Counted from the stretch's first letter, positions 9,765 through 19,599 are shown. The stretch: 64,000 bases of DNA from Blastobasis lacticolella (GCA_905147135.1 LR990055.1:1860001-1924000), one strand, 5' to 3'. Numbers and translations are program-made. Notes: a model not told the origin generated them from the sequence alone.

Positions 9765-10463
9765 GGTGTCAATGAAATTATCGGCAACCTATAGCTTCTT
9801 GGTGTTGAGCTATCTTCAAATCTCAACTTCGGTCAGTACATCGAATCCAAAGCAAAGACTGCAGCAAACAAACTTGGTATCCTCTCGAAGGTTAGGCGGT
9901 ACTTCACTTCAAAGCAGATGCTTCAGCTATATCAAGCACAAGTGCGATCCTGCATGGAGTACTGCTGGAACCTCTGGGATGGATCAGCCAAATATCAACT
10001 GGCGGCTTTGGATTCGGTGGAAAAACGTGCAAAAAAGAGTAATTTGTGATCCGCGGTTGATTAAGGCTAGGCTGCAGAGCCTTGAACATCGGCGTAGGGT
10101 TGCGCGTCTGTCGGTCTTCTACAGATTACATTTCGGAGAGTGTGCGAAGCAGCTGCATGACCTCATTCCGCCGGCCCCTTTCCGCCATCGGGAAACGAAG
10201 TTCGGGCGAGCGATTCATCCTTATGTCGTGGATCTTCCAGCTATCCGCACAAACCGCTTTGGCTCGACCATTATAATGCGTACGGTTAAGGAATGGAACG
10301 CGTTGCCTGCGAGTGTGTTCCCTGATCAATATAATCTGGATGCCTTTAAGGCTAGAGTGAATAGGCTGTTCCAAGACGGGCATGTTTAATCTTCAGCCGC
10401 ATTGTCACTTACCAACAGGTGAGATGGCGGTCAAATGCCTGCCTTGTCTGTTATAAAAAAAAT
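9765..10463 (+). mobile_element. LINE-J 3' third with C-terminal ORF2 frame
   Basis: The frame to 10389 preserves the LINE-J C-terminus: RARLQSLEHRRRVARLSVFY, then FRHRET, then MRTVKEWNALPASVFPDQYN and FKARVNRLFQDGHV. This aligns in order with the 47-48 kb copy (RRDFGSLCVFYRL, FRHRTT, RMWNELPATVFP). A UTR with CAACAGGTGAGATGGCGGTC and a terminal poly(A) follow. The first part of the frame is decayed and the palm region is missing, so it is a truncated relic. Confidence 0.85.
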
Positions 10464-10845
10464 CTATCTCATCGTCGGAAGGTGACGGAAAAGTGACTGT
10501 GACACCAAGTTAAACGTTTTGAAGAATACTATAATCGGCACTCTCTGAACTGACGGCGCACCTGAGGTTCTGCTTTTTTGGCACGCTAAACTTGGAATAC
10601 TTACCTTATATCATTCTAGTCACAGGGCCCTGCTGAACATAAACCTCTCCCTCCTCGGCTTTGTGGCTCTTGCATCCACCAGCACATCATGAACTTCACC
10701 TGGTCGTCTGCCCATCTATAAATGGGCTGTCCTACGTTACGATTGTCGTAATTGGGCACCACTCGAGGACCTTTCAGACCCTTTGGCTACCGGTTGCCTT
10801 AATAAATAGAACGATGATTATTTCCCTATAGATTGACAAATTTTA
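10464..10845. other. No gene seen
   Basis: Mixed sequence between two repeats. No recurring element recognised. Confidence 0.45.
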
Positions 10846-10960
10846 CTATGTGGGAAAACATCGTAATGAAACCTGCACACTGACAACCTGAATGTTTTAC
10901 CATGATCCAATCGGGTTAGGTTCCCCTGTTAACATGGTCGCGGAGGTCAGATGGCAGTCA
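10846..10960 (+). repeat. SINE-A internal fragment
   Basis: GGGAAAACATCGTAATGAAA, CCATGATCCAATCGGG and GTCAGATGGCAGTC. It is cut off exactly where a reversed SINE-C copy begins with its CATCATCATC tail. Confidence 0.75.
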
Positions 10961-11200
10961 TCGTCATCATCATCACCACAGCCCATAACAGTCCACTGCA
11001 GGACTTAGGGCCTCTCCCACGAAAGGGGAGGTTATTGCCATAATCTCTACGCTTGGCAGGCGGGTTGGAGATCGAAGTATTTAAATATAACAATGGAAAA
11101 TGCTGCTGCCCATTTTCCAGACTATGGAGACTTTTGATCTTTTGCTTCGAAAACATTAGTCGCCTTGTACGACACCCATGAGTGGTAGGTGATGGTAAGA
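10961..11200 (-). repeat. SINE-C, reverse orientation
   Basis: Begins with the complement of the GAT tail (CGTCATCATCATC) and reads back through CTTGGCAGGCGGGTTGGAGA to the GTCGTACAAGGCGAC block and the 5' part. It lies against SINE-A, consistent with insertion into or beside it. Confidence 0.85.
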
Positions 11201-11204
11201 TTCA

Positions 11205-11302
11205 CCATTACCACCGTCCATAGACACCCTATGCACGGCGGTAAATCTTACCATCAGGTGGCCCACTTGCACGTTTTCCTCCGTCCAGTATTATAAAAAT
11301 AA
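11205..11302 (+). repeat. LINE-J-type 3' tail
   Basis: CCACCGTCCATAGACACC, ATCTTACCATCAGGTGGCCC and a TATTATAAAAATAAA end. No coding part. Confidence 0.5.
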
Positions 11303-11611
11303 ATATCCCTATGAATGAAAGCAGGATGAAACTGCAAAACAACCTGCAATATTTAAAAGAAAATCTCATCAATTTCAAATTACCGCGACAAGTTTAAAGC
11401 TCAGAAAGAACCCTTATAACGCAACTATCATCAACTTTTCAGCTTTACCGGCGAAAGTAAAAACTGTCGTTCACACGTTTTCTGTTAGAACCGAAGATAA
11501 AAACTTTTTTACGAGCCGTCAGTTGCTTTCACACAGAAGTGGGAGTAATAAAAGCTAATGTTACGGCTTGAGTAGATATGGGGACTATCCGAAGATCTAA
11601 TGTACTATTCG
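11303..11611. other. No gene seen
   Basis: AT-rich, featureless. Confidence 0.4.
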
Positions 11612-11860
11612 AACTGAGGTTCAGTTGGTTAACACGGCGGTCTGCCACGCAGAGGTCCCGGGTACGATAACCGGCCGAGCAGAAATTGAAATGATGAATT
11701 TTAAATTCTGTTACGGGTCTGGGTGGAGCATGCATTAAAAAAAGGATAAAAGTAGATTATTAGTTATCTAACACCCATAACATAAGCCTTTCTTGCTATG
11801 GGGCTAGATAGCGCTGTGTGAATTTGTCCAAGCAAGCATATTAAGTTGCTGTGCTGTTTC
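11612..11860 (+). repeat. SINE-B, nearly complete copy
   Basis: GGTTCAGTTGGTTAACACGG, TCTGCCACGCAGAGGTCC, AGCAGAAATTGAAATGATGA, GGGGCTAGATAGCGCTGTGT. Same order as the other copies; the middle is altered by an A-rich run near 11735. Confidence 0.85.
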
Positions 11861-12659
11861 GAAAAAAGCTAGTACAACATATACAACAGCCTGAAATAGT
11901 CCACTGCAATTGAGTCTCCTTTATAATTAAAGGACATAATCGTCACGCTGGACCTGGATAAGTAGATTTATAACAAAAACTATAACTTGATTAACCCTTG
12001 CTAATATTGGAAAAGCTTACTGTTTGTTCGGTCGCAATGTATGTAGCAATAGACCAACGAACTACTGCAATTTATTGAAACAAAAAGTTCTGTGGGTAAT
12101 ATGTAAATAGAGTTGCTGCACTTAAATTTATAATTCAGCGTTCTAACGTAAGAAATACATTTTCAATTCTACGGCGACGAATTCACTAGCAAAACAAGTA
12201 CCTATCTAAATAATAAAAATACTAATAACTATCTATTGTAAAAAAGTAGAATCTAATCTGTGCTCTTACAGCAGACAGAGCATAAAACTATAAAACTGAA
12301 AGTACAATATAAGCAGCAAGGTTATAAAAATGGAGAGTTACTTCAAACATTCTCAAAGAACATTTTAATCCTGAAATCGTCTCGCCAACGATGGCTGGGT
12401 GTCTTTCAACCTTCTCTTTTGATACCTCGCTTTTATTATCATTACAATTGCGTATTACTTAATGGAAATTTTAATGCGAAAGAAACTTGAGCTTATAAAA
12501 CTCAAGATCCATTTACGGTAAGGGCTCTTGGACTCTTGGACTGTTAACGTTATGGCCTTGTTAAAAATTAATGCACTCATACTTTTAAAGCGCGAATTTT
12601 ATTCGCAATATACTCTAACACCTTAACAGAGTTGTATTTTGGGAGTTGAGAGGAGTCCA
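11861..12659. other. No gene seen
   Basis: AT-rich DNA; open frames here look random. Confidence 0.45.
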
Positions 12660-12835
12660 TTCGGATTTCATCATCATCCCGGTAGTGCTCGCGTATGCTA
12701 GACCCGGACTCCGTCCGTCTTGACCATGATCCAGGATCCAGGATTTCCATAGACTGCCATCTGACCTCCGTGACCCTGCTACCAGGGGAACCTGACCAGA
12801 TTAGATCATGGTTATACAATTAGTCGCCTGAATGT
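12660..12835 (-). repeat. SINE-A 3' half, reverse orientation
   Basis: Starts with the complement of the GATGATGA tail and reads through GACCATGATCCAGGATCC and CTACCAGGGGAACCTGACC to TAGTCGCCTGAATGTG. The tRNA-like head is missing. A small internal duplication (CCAGGATCCAGGAT) is visible. Confidence 0.8.
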
Positions 12836-13496
12836 GTACCTATATATATTGCTAAAAAACATTGAATGATTCGACATTATCAAAACTACCTATAGGACTG
12901 CTCGATACAGGCCTTCCTTTCAACCTTCTATATTGTCCATTGAAATAAATTAGCAATATGTTTGTGAATAAAAGCGAACCATCAATAGGTACATTTTAAG
13001 AACAACGCGTCTCAAAACAGCTGGGAAAGAAAAAAACGTTCGTGAACAAAAAAAAGGAATATTCCATTAAAACCTTCATAAATATCGTTAATTAGCGAGA
13101 GTTTCGATTGAAACAAACGACTCTCAATTGCCTCATTACAGCAAACGCACAAAAATATATTCGCGTAGACATTCATTAATTAAGGCTTTTAGTAATTAAA
13201 ACTGAAGCTTTTACCTAGACACCTAAATTTACAATTAGGATCTCATAAATACTAATTAGGTAGTAATATTTCATTCCAGGTTTTAGATTTAGGAAAACAA
13301 ATAGAATTTAAAATGCTTAACGCGTTTCTTTTTCAAAAATAGGTAAAACACATTTAAAATGAAGGTACATACAATGATCAAAATTATGTAGACATATTTT
13401 TGATCATTGTATATTTATTTAAAGGAAATATTATAAATATATATAATAAATAGACGGAAATAAATTAAATAAAGCTAATACTAAATTATAAAATAC
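12836..13496. other. No gene seen; one short hairpin
   Basis: AT-rich. Near 13371-13411 ATACAATGATCAAAA faces TTTTGATCATTGTAT across a short spacer. Confidence 0.45.
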
Positions 13497-13974
13497 TTAC
13501 TTACTTACTTACTGCGCTGGCTCAGCGACCCAAAGAGGATCTTGGCCTCCGACACCAGAGATCGCCAACTCTCCCTATCCTGTGCCATCTCCTGCCAATC
13601 GAGGATTCCTAGTGCGTGCAGGTCTTTCAGGACTTCATCCCTCCAGCGATATCTGGGTCGCCCGACCGGTCGACGTCCGCTCGGCTGACCCACATATGCT
13701 CTCCTTACGGCACGATCCTCCCCCATCCTCTCCACGTGGCCAAGCCAACGCAATCTTGCAGCCTTGATCTCTCCCAGAATATTGGGTTCGGAAATAAGCT
13801 GTTCCACCTCCTCGTTCTTTCTTCTCTTCCACATGCCGTCCTCACCCTGTGTTGGCCCCAGAATTTTCCGGAAGATCTTACGTTCAGCGACCAATAACTT
13901 GTTCTCCTCCTTAAGTGTCAGTGTCCAAGCCTCACATCCGTACATCAAGATTGGTCTAATAACTGTTTTATATA
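13497..13974 (-). mobile_element. RTE-2 LINE, 3' part of ORF (split by a DNA transposon)
   Basis: The minus-strand frame 13505-13974 reads YKTVIRPILMYGCEAWTL, then IFRKILGPTQGEDGMWKRR, EIKAARLRWLGHVERMGEDR, GRRPVGRPRYRWRDEVLKDL and ends GSLSQRSK. That is the typical C-terminus of RTE-like endonuclease/reverse-transcriptase proteins. An (AAGT)n tail follows immediately (13497-13513). The upstream part continues at 17368-17522 beyond the inserted transposon, and the codons rejoin exactly (KTKIRI then YKTVIRP). No stop codon interrupts the visible part. Confidence 0.9.
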
Positions 13975-14008
13975 TCGACCCTTCGAGTAGCAAATGTCGT
14001 AAAAGCCA

Positions 14009-14504
14009 AATCGGTACTTTTGGGAAATCGCAAAAAACTAAAAATGGAAAAAAATAATCTTATGTATTTTTTATGTTTCTAAAGCTATATTCGTGCTATT
14101 TATATATGTTACTGAGCGCAAAAATCCCTTTTAAAGTGTGTAAGCATCAAAAAGGTAGCTTCAATAGTTTAGGAGAAAGCATGGCTTTTACTACATTTTT
14201 TTTCAACAAAAATGGCGTTTACGACAAAATTTGCAATTTATGGGATAATCAAAACTGTTGTATTATACATTTTGCTTGAAATAAGACCTACTTTTTATGT
14301 AGTAAAATACCAAGTTCATAATTAAAACAAATAGTTTATTGTAGTAAAAATCAGCCTTTATTCTGTTATTACTTGAATTATTTCAAAACAATGATGTTTT
14401 ATTGTAATTTCTAAGTTTATAATCATAAATTCACATTAATCTAATAAGAACCTGATAAAACTTCAAGTAAAAAGAGTATCAGTAAAGTAATTTTTCACAC
14501 AAAT
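14009..14504. other. Left subterminal region of the DNA transposon
   Basis: AT-rich; includes TGGCGTTTACGACAAAATTT at 14212 and near-matches such as GGCTTTTACTACAT at 14185. Open frames here are not gene-like. Confidence 0.45.
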
Positions 14505-14655
14505 GCTGCACGATACCACCGTATTTTGCCAGTCCGGTGTTAATGAGGAAAGGAGTTTTATAAAACCGCATCAGTGATTATGCATTGATACATTGATGCG
14601 GTTTCATACAACTCCTGGCAAAATACCGCAGCATCATGCGGCACGAATGCAAGAC
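14505..14655. repeat. Imperfect foldback inside the DNA transposon
   Basis: ACCGTATTTTGCCAG and GAGTTTTATAAAACCGCATC on the left face TGATGCGGTTTCATACAACT and CTGGCAAAATACCGC on the right. The left arm has about 19 extra bases. It looks like a small hairpin MITE. Confidence 0.7.
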
Positions 14656-15019
14656 AAACTCACTTATAATCTTCATACATGAAGGTTTATCACGTGTCAA
14701 GACCACCATAATTATAAATTATTATCAATGTACCTTAAAACACTATATATTACAAGGCACTTGTTCAGTCTAAATCTTTTTCATGTTTTAAATGTGAAAC
14801 TAGGTAATTGTTTAAACAAAATATAAGAATTTTAGCTTAACTGAGATTAAACTAGAATTTAAATTTTCACAGCTCGTGTCATTTCAGTCTTTGACAAAGG
14901 AACTACTGAAAGAAATAATATAAAAACTTAACTTAAACAATCATATAAAACATACAAGTTATTTGACATCAAACAAACCTTTTTCATTAATAGATACAAT
15001 TTCCAATTATTATTAAAAA
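14656..15019. other. No gene seen
   Basis: AT-rich sequence inside the transposon up to the LINE tail. Confidence 0.45.
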
Positions 15020-15960
15020 AAAAAAATCTTACTCTAACACCAACCTTAATTCTATCTAAACTAAAGATAAAAAACATGACCCAGGTCCCCCGAATTTGGA
15101 AAAGTCCCTAGAACACTGGCCGCGTTGCCCCGCTGAATAGCGAGGCTTAAACGCTGACCCAAAAAGAGGCCAGTCTTCTGGAGATTTGTAATTTGGACCA
15201 GGCGCTTAGACAACTCCCGAAATAAGGAATGTGCGCCTGGTCCCCACGGCCCAAGTGTTTCAACGCCAAATGGCGCAAATATGTAATCGCCACTGAGACT
15301 AGCATATTTGCGCCGCTTGGCGTTCTCAGCTGCGGCAGCACCCGTCGCAGCCTGACACGCGGTCACTGGAAGATGAGACGGCGCAAGGGTATCGATGCAA
15401 GTAGCATCCCATACCAGAGGCCGTCCCAGCTTCCACGGAGTGAGTGTCATTCCGTCGGGCCTCTTACCGTCATCCCGGGCTAACCCAATCGGTTCCAGCA
15501 CCGCGGGTGCACCAGCGGTGGTAAAGGCCCGGCGAATGATATCGTTTAATTCCGCGTGACGAGGAAAGCGACCAGCGCTCCTGCCGCAAGACAAGCCGTG
15601 GTGGCCGAGCTGGTCTACAGGACGACCACAACGGCATTGATGAGGAGCGCTACAGGTTGCACCAAGACGAAGGGCTGTGGCAATCCTAAACGTGGCACGG
15701 TCGAGTAAAGTGCCGATGTTTTTAGAGGGCATTGCCTGTAGCCAGAGACCCGACTCCCACTCGCCAGCTGCCAGGAGGCGAGCACGCTCTGCAGAATTGG
15801 TTGATGCGCTCAAAAGGTTGTTTCGCCGTCGCCGTCGACTGCGAGCTATTCACCGAGGACAAAAAGGCTGGCAGAGAAACATTCGACACTTTCCGAATGC
15901 CCAGACCACCATATCGAATAGGTACCACCACCATATCCATATCGAATCATATAAAAACGT
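15020..15960 (-). mobile_element. RLE-type LINE, 3' end, copy 1 (inside the DNA transposon)
   Basis: A 5'-truncated LINE with a very short 3' region ending in an A-rich tail (complement TTATTAAAAAAAAAAAAAT near 15010). The frame 15061-15813 is its C-terminal coding part. A further upstream piece (15815-15930, minus strand, PIRYGGLGIRKVSNVSLPAF then LSSVNSSQ) sits in a different frame, so there is a frameshift near 15810. Both other copies (17530, 44085) lie in the same orientation. Confidence 0.75.
15061..15813 (-). pseudogene. C-terminal zinc-knuckle and endonuclease-like domain of an RLE LINE, copy 1
   Basis: 250 codons with no internal stop. Residues ~29-35 show a conserved Trp/Leu helix (WESGLWLQAMPS); a CCHC knuckle CRCGRPVDQLGHHGLSC (C-x1-C-x8-H-x4-C) follows, then GRFPRHAELNDIIRRAF, LEPIGLARDDGKRPDGMTL and LVWDATCIDTLAPSH. 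The RPD ... WDxT spacing matches a PD-(D/E)XK restriction-like endonuclease, and the knuckle upstream of it is the order used by R2/R4-type LINEs. The end is LSLAIQRGNAASVLGTF. The protein would cut target DNA to prime reverse transcription, but the reverse transcriptase is missing here. Function is inferred from motif spacing. Confidence 0.65.
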
Positions 15961-16305
15961 ACTTGTTTTAACAAAACAAGTTAGTCTTTTAAAAATAAAT
16001 TCTACTTAACAAACAACAAAAAAATATCAACTCTTTAAACTTCTCTATTTAAATGACTAAAATTAAAACTTCAGGATAATGTAAAGAATGTCACAATTTT
16101 GTGAATATTTTGGCAGACTTTTGCATTAGCTGAGATCTGTAATCTAATCTGTTGTGATAAACTTAAACAAACTATAACAAAAATCTTAAATATTATCTTA
16201 ATAATCAACATTATCAAATCAAATCAACATAATCATCAAAAGAACGTTCATACGCTTACGTTCATTGAAAAATAGTTATCAAAAATTAGTAAATTATCCA
16301 TATAA
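15961..16305. other. No gene seen
   Basis: AT-rich sequence inside the DNA transposon. Confidence 0.45.
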
Positions 16306-16927
16306 CTATTTAGGCTTCTTCCTCATCGACGTCTTCTTCGTCTGTTTCAACAAGGGTGTCATTTTTTGACCATTGTATGGCATCTCTAAGTATTCTCTTT
16401 GGAACCGTTTAGGAATAGTCATCGATGAACATAATTTTTGTATATCCTTGTATTCTTTCACTACACATATTATCGGGTTTGTTACCACGGTTAGTATTGT
16501 TTTTACCTCGATATTTCGACGCAGTTGCATGCGTCATGGTCACGAGTTGACTGGTGCCGCTGTGTGAAGTCGCTCCTAAGGACAGACATATCGGTCCACC
16601 CTCTTTCGGATTCGACGATTACCCTCACTTTGAAATCTCGAACCACTACCATTGTTACCCGATAATATGTGTAGTGAAAGTGTAGTGAATAACCACGAAA
16701 GTCTTAAAACCTATATCCTTGTATTCTTGTGCAGATATTGGCAGTTTTTCTAAATACATTGGCCGAATATGAAAATCGTTTAAATCTTGCTGATTTTCCA
16801 TATCTTGAGTCTGACTTGCTTCATCGATTTCTTCCTTCTTTTTTCCCTTCCCTTTTCCTTTTTCCTTTCCTTTCTTGCTTGGTTTTTCAAAAAGCGTTAC
16901 TTTTTCAGTCACTGCTTCGGTTTTCAT
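16306..16927 (-). pseudogene. Interrupted frame of unknown function in the DNA transposon
   Basis: On the minus strand a frame starts at 16927 (MKTEAVTEKVTLFEKPSKK), passes a lysine/glycine-rich stretch (KGKEKGKGKGKKKEE) and reaches LPISAQEYKDI, where a 254-bp insertion breaks it. The sequence resumes after the duplicated site as EYKDIQKLCSSMTIPKRFQR and ends in a basic KKTSMRKKPK by 16306. Without the insertion it would encode roughly 115 residues, highly charged. This is too short for a transposase and has no recognised domain. It could be an accessory protein or the remains of a larger gene. Confidence 0.5.
16458..16711. mobile_element. 254-bp insertion with 17-bp target duplication
   Basis: The 17-mer TATATCCTTGTATTCTT occurs at 16441-16457 and 16712-16728. 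Between them lies a segment whose sequence CACTACACATATTATCGGGT (16459-16478) recurs inverted at 16657-16677. Its middle shares CGACGCAGTTGCATGCGTCA-type wording with MITE-1 (51.5 and 59.7 kb). The long target duplication is more like retroposition than cut-and-paste transposition. Confidence 0.7.
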
Positions 16928-17333
16928 AGAATATTTAATCTCTTAATCATTGTTTTAAACACGTTGTTCGTTACGACAAAATAGTCCAAAATGACTGCAA
17001 GCATCCTAGGGAAAATAATGTTGTAATAGCATTATTGCAAACTTATTTGTCTTTTACGACAAGTTAACCGTTTGTACATTCTTGGATTTGATAACAAAAA
17101 AATGTTGTATAAACACTGTTCATAAAAATATGTTATTTACCACAATTTATGACAGTTATCCTATGTCAAAATAGGCGGTTACGACAATAAATAGAAAAAA
17201 ATTCTGAATTTCGGTGCTTAAAAATCTGTGTAGTAAAAGACATTTTTTTCAAGATATCGAAATTTTAAATATACAGATCGATAGAGCTCGTTAAATTACA
17301 TAAGACAGCATTAAAAACTCATTTTCGCCAAAA
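16928..17333. other. Right subterminal region of the DNA transposon
   Basis: Holds several TTACGACA motifs (16970, 17053, 17179, 17337) and a TAGTAAAAGACA variant at 17229. No gene. Confidence 0.5.
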
Positions 17334-17367
17334 TGGCTTTTACGACATTTGCTACTCGAAGGGTCGA

Positions 17368-17522
17368 TATCCGAATCTTGGTTTTCCTGCTTATCAGTTT
17401 GGACACCAACACCTTATGGAGCGCTGCACAACACCTAAGCGTATTTTGTATCCTAAGATCAATTTCATCTTCTCGCTGACTGGTGTCGGTTACGGTGCCA
17501 CCGAGATATTTAAAAGTAAAAT
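17368..17522 (-). mobile_element. RTE-2 LINE, upstream segment beyond the DNA transposon
   Basis: Minus strand: FKYLGGTVTDTSQREDEIDL, RIQNTLRCCAALHKV and LISRKTKIRI, continuing directly into YKTVIRP at 13974. The copy is 5'-truncated or interrupted at about 17522, where the tail of the second RLE-LINE begins. Confidence 0.85.
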
Positions 17523-17524
17523 AA

Positions 17525-18495
17525 TAAAATAATATTTACAAATAAAAAACTTGCCCCAAGTCCCTTGTTAAAGGAGCTGTTCCCAAAAGGCTGGCCGCAT
17601 TGCCTCGCTGTATCGCGAGGCTAATCCTTTGGCCAAGGTATTGGCCAGCCTTTTGGTCATGCGAAGTGTTAACCAGGCGCTTAGACAACTCTTTGAAGAG
17701 AGTATGAGCGCCTGGTCCCCACGGCCCAAGCGTTTCTACGCCGAACGGCGCTAATAGATGATCTCCGCTGAGGCCAGCATATTTGCGCCGTTTGAAATTT
17801 TCTGCCGAAGCGGCAGCGGAACCGGCATTGACACTCGTGGATGAAATATGTGACGGTGCAAGGGTATCGACGCAGGTAGCGTCCCAAACCAAAGACCGAC
17901 CCATCTTCCAAGGCACGAGTGTCATACCGTCGGGCCTTTTTCCGTCGTCTCTCGCCAGTCCATTTGGTTCCAGGATGGCGGGAGAACCAGCAGTGGTAAA
18001 GGCCCGGCGGATGATGTCGTTCAGTTCTGCATGCCCGGAAAAGCGCCCGGCGCTCCTGCAACACGACAACCCGTGATGCCCAAGTTGTGACACTGCATGG
18101 CCACAACTGCATTCATGACGGGCCACGAAGGGAACACCAAGGCGAAGGGCCGTGGCAACTCTAAATGTAGAACTATCCAGCAGGGTGCCAATGGTGGATG
18201 ATGGAAGTGTATGAAGCCATAGACCTGACTCCCATTCGCCGACAGCTAGGAGGCGGGCACGCACTGCAGGATCGGTTGACGTATTAACCAGATTATCCAG
18301 CACCAACCTGCAGAGCGGCTCGTCCCACAGTTTCTGTGACGACGGGGTAGACGGATATTCAGTGCTCGGGCAAGCTAAAGTCCATGAATTCCTGGCCTCT
18401 GTCATATATGCTACCTCACACGCGTTGGTAGACGTGCCCAAAATCTTATTTATTGTATATTGTTTCGAATTTTTTTGGGAGCGTACCATTTTGGG
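17525..18495 (-). mobile_element. RLE-type LINE, 3' end, copy 2
   Basis: The second and longest copy of this family, 5'-truncated, with only about 10-15 bases between its stop codon and an AT-rich tail (complement AAATAATATTTACAAATA). It abuts RTE-2 on one side and a reversed RTE-like end on the other. Confidence 0.75.
17536..18489 (-). pseudogene. C-terminal zinc-knuckle and endonuclease-like domain of an RLE LINE, copy 2
   Basis: 317 codons without a stop. The N-terminal part (EARNSWTLACPSTEYPSTPS, QKLWDEPLCRLVLDNLVN) lies upstream of what copy 1 keeps in frame. The rest aligns along its whole length with copy 1: WESGLWLHTLPSSTIGTLLD, CSCGHAVSQLGHHGLSC (CCHC), GHAELNDIIRRAFTTAG, DDGKRPDGMTLVPWKMGRSL and VWDATCVDTLAPSH, ending ISLAIQRGNAASLLGT. 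All proposed metal- and zinc-binding residues are intact. The reverse transcriptase is absent. The first Met may be arbitrary because the true protein begins far upstream. Confidence 0.7.
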
Positions 18496-18499
18496 AGTT

Positions 18500-18815
18500 A
18501 GCTTGGTGGATCAAATTCGCAACTCGACGCTGCGCTCCAAAACGCAGATCGCTAATGTAGCCTGTAGCCTGAAAGCTGAAATGGAACTAGGCAGGTCATG
18601 TTTGCCGCATGTCGGAGGAGTTATGGGCTAAAACCGTTACAGTTTGGATACCCAATTCTCGGAAACGATTTCGCGGCAGATCCAAAAAAAGGTGGACAAA
18701 GGTGGGCCTTCAAAAGTGACTAGCAGACATTGGCACTTGATTGCGATGAGTGGAAGAATCGGGGAAAGGCCTTTGCCCAGCAGTGGGATTCGGATTCGGC
18801 TAATATAATAATAAA
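18500..18815 (+). mobile_element. Decayed RTE-like LINE C-terminus
   Basis: QIRNSTLRSKTQIANVAC is readable, then with frameshifts VTVWIPNSRKRFRGRSKKRW and a final piece around HWHLIA and AFAQQWDSDS. This is the GRPKKRW...FAQQW ending of RTE-like LINE proteins, on the strand opposite to the adjoining RLE-LINE. Confidence 0.7.
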
Positions 18816-18839
18816 TTTTTTATACTTAACTTGAGTCAA

Positions 18840-18942
18840 AGGTCGACTACTGGGCTTGATCTTCCTCCGCATCAGTGGAAAGCCTCCATCCTTGGCAGAT
18901 GGGTTGGAAATACTTAACAGAAAACGCTATTGCTCATTTTAA
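18840..18942 (-). repeat. SINE-C fragment
   Basis: CTTGGCAGATGGGTTGGAAA and GCTATTGCTCATTTT match the middle of SINE-C in reverse. Both ends are missing. Confidence 0.5.
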
Positions 18943-19095
18943 CCCCCGATAAAAAAAGGGGGTGTTATAAGTTTGACATATGTATCTGTGGCTCTATGTA
19001 TCTGTGTGTCTGTCTGTTGCATCGTAGTTCCCGAATGGATGGACCGATTTGGACGCTTCATTCGAAAGCCAGTTTAATCTAGATGGTTCTTAGCT
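18943..19095 (+). repeat. Repeat F, copy 1
   Basis: Starts with a small hairpin CCCCCGATAAAAAAAGGGGG, then TGTTATAAGTTTGACATATG, GACCGATTTGGACGC and GATGGTTCTTAGC. Related copies at 30148, 46187, 57375 and, reversed, 58275. Element type unknown. Confidence 0.65.
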
Positions 19096-19599
19096 TTATT
19101 TATTTATTTATTTTATTTTATTCATTAGGAAGCCAACAAAATATGAATATACATTTGGTTTTAAACTTACGTATAACACAACAATCATATTTCACTTTCA
19201 GGCTAACTCAACGTGTAAAATTCAAAAAATAATAATTCGAACTAACTAAAATCTTAAATCAAAACCTCTTTTTTTTTCTTCTACTGATCTCGCTTGATGT
19301 GACAATACTCATGTTAAACGCTGGACAAACGGTACATAAATTCTAAAAAAATATAATAAGAATTTCAATAATGTTAACATTTGTACCTAAATTGTCTATT
19401 AAAACATTTGAACTTCGACTTTCAAGAGAAATCATACCTATAATAATTCATAACAAATTCTCTAAAGCTTCCCTTTGAGATAGACACTACAAATCGCTGC
19501 TGTCTGATATGAGTATTAGATAATCCACACAAAGCCCCAGCTCGTTTGTAAATGCCTAAGCTAGGGTTCAAGAGATATACATTTACACCTTATCATGAT
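19096..19599. other. No gene seen
   Basis: AT-rich, nothing supportable. Confidence 0.45.

Larger units (their letters stand above)
13975..17367. mobile_element. 3.4 kb DNA transposon with perfect 34-bp terminal inverted repeats
   Basis: The left end 13975-14008 starts TCGACCCTTCGAGTAGCAAA and its exact reverse complement is at 17334-17367. Because it interrupts the RTE-2 reading frame, the empty site can be inferred: a TA dinucleotide (or ATAT) is duplicated at both ends. A motif TTTACGACA recurs near both ends in both directions (13996, 14217, 16970, 17053, 17179, 17337), like subterminal transposase-binding repeats. The interior holds a foldback (14505-14655), an RLE-LINE (15020-15960) and a broken minus-strand frame (16306-16927). 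No DDE motif is visible. TA favours Tc1/mariner-like, but the superfamily is unproven. Confidence 0.85.

Noticed and set aside
15229..15971. Plus-strand frames opposite the RLE-LINE
   Set aside because: Shadows of the GC-rich minus-strand coding sequence, which has clear motifs.
16655..16927. Lys/Gly-rich protein as a host chromatin gene
   Set aside because: Lies wholly inside the TIR transposon and is broken by an insertion; no splice sites or homologue recognised.
18943..18963. Helitron terminus (hairpin in repeat F)
   Set aside because: A short hairpin is present, but no CTRR end, TC start or Rep/helicase sequence could be found.
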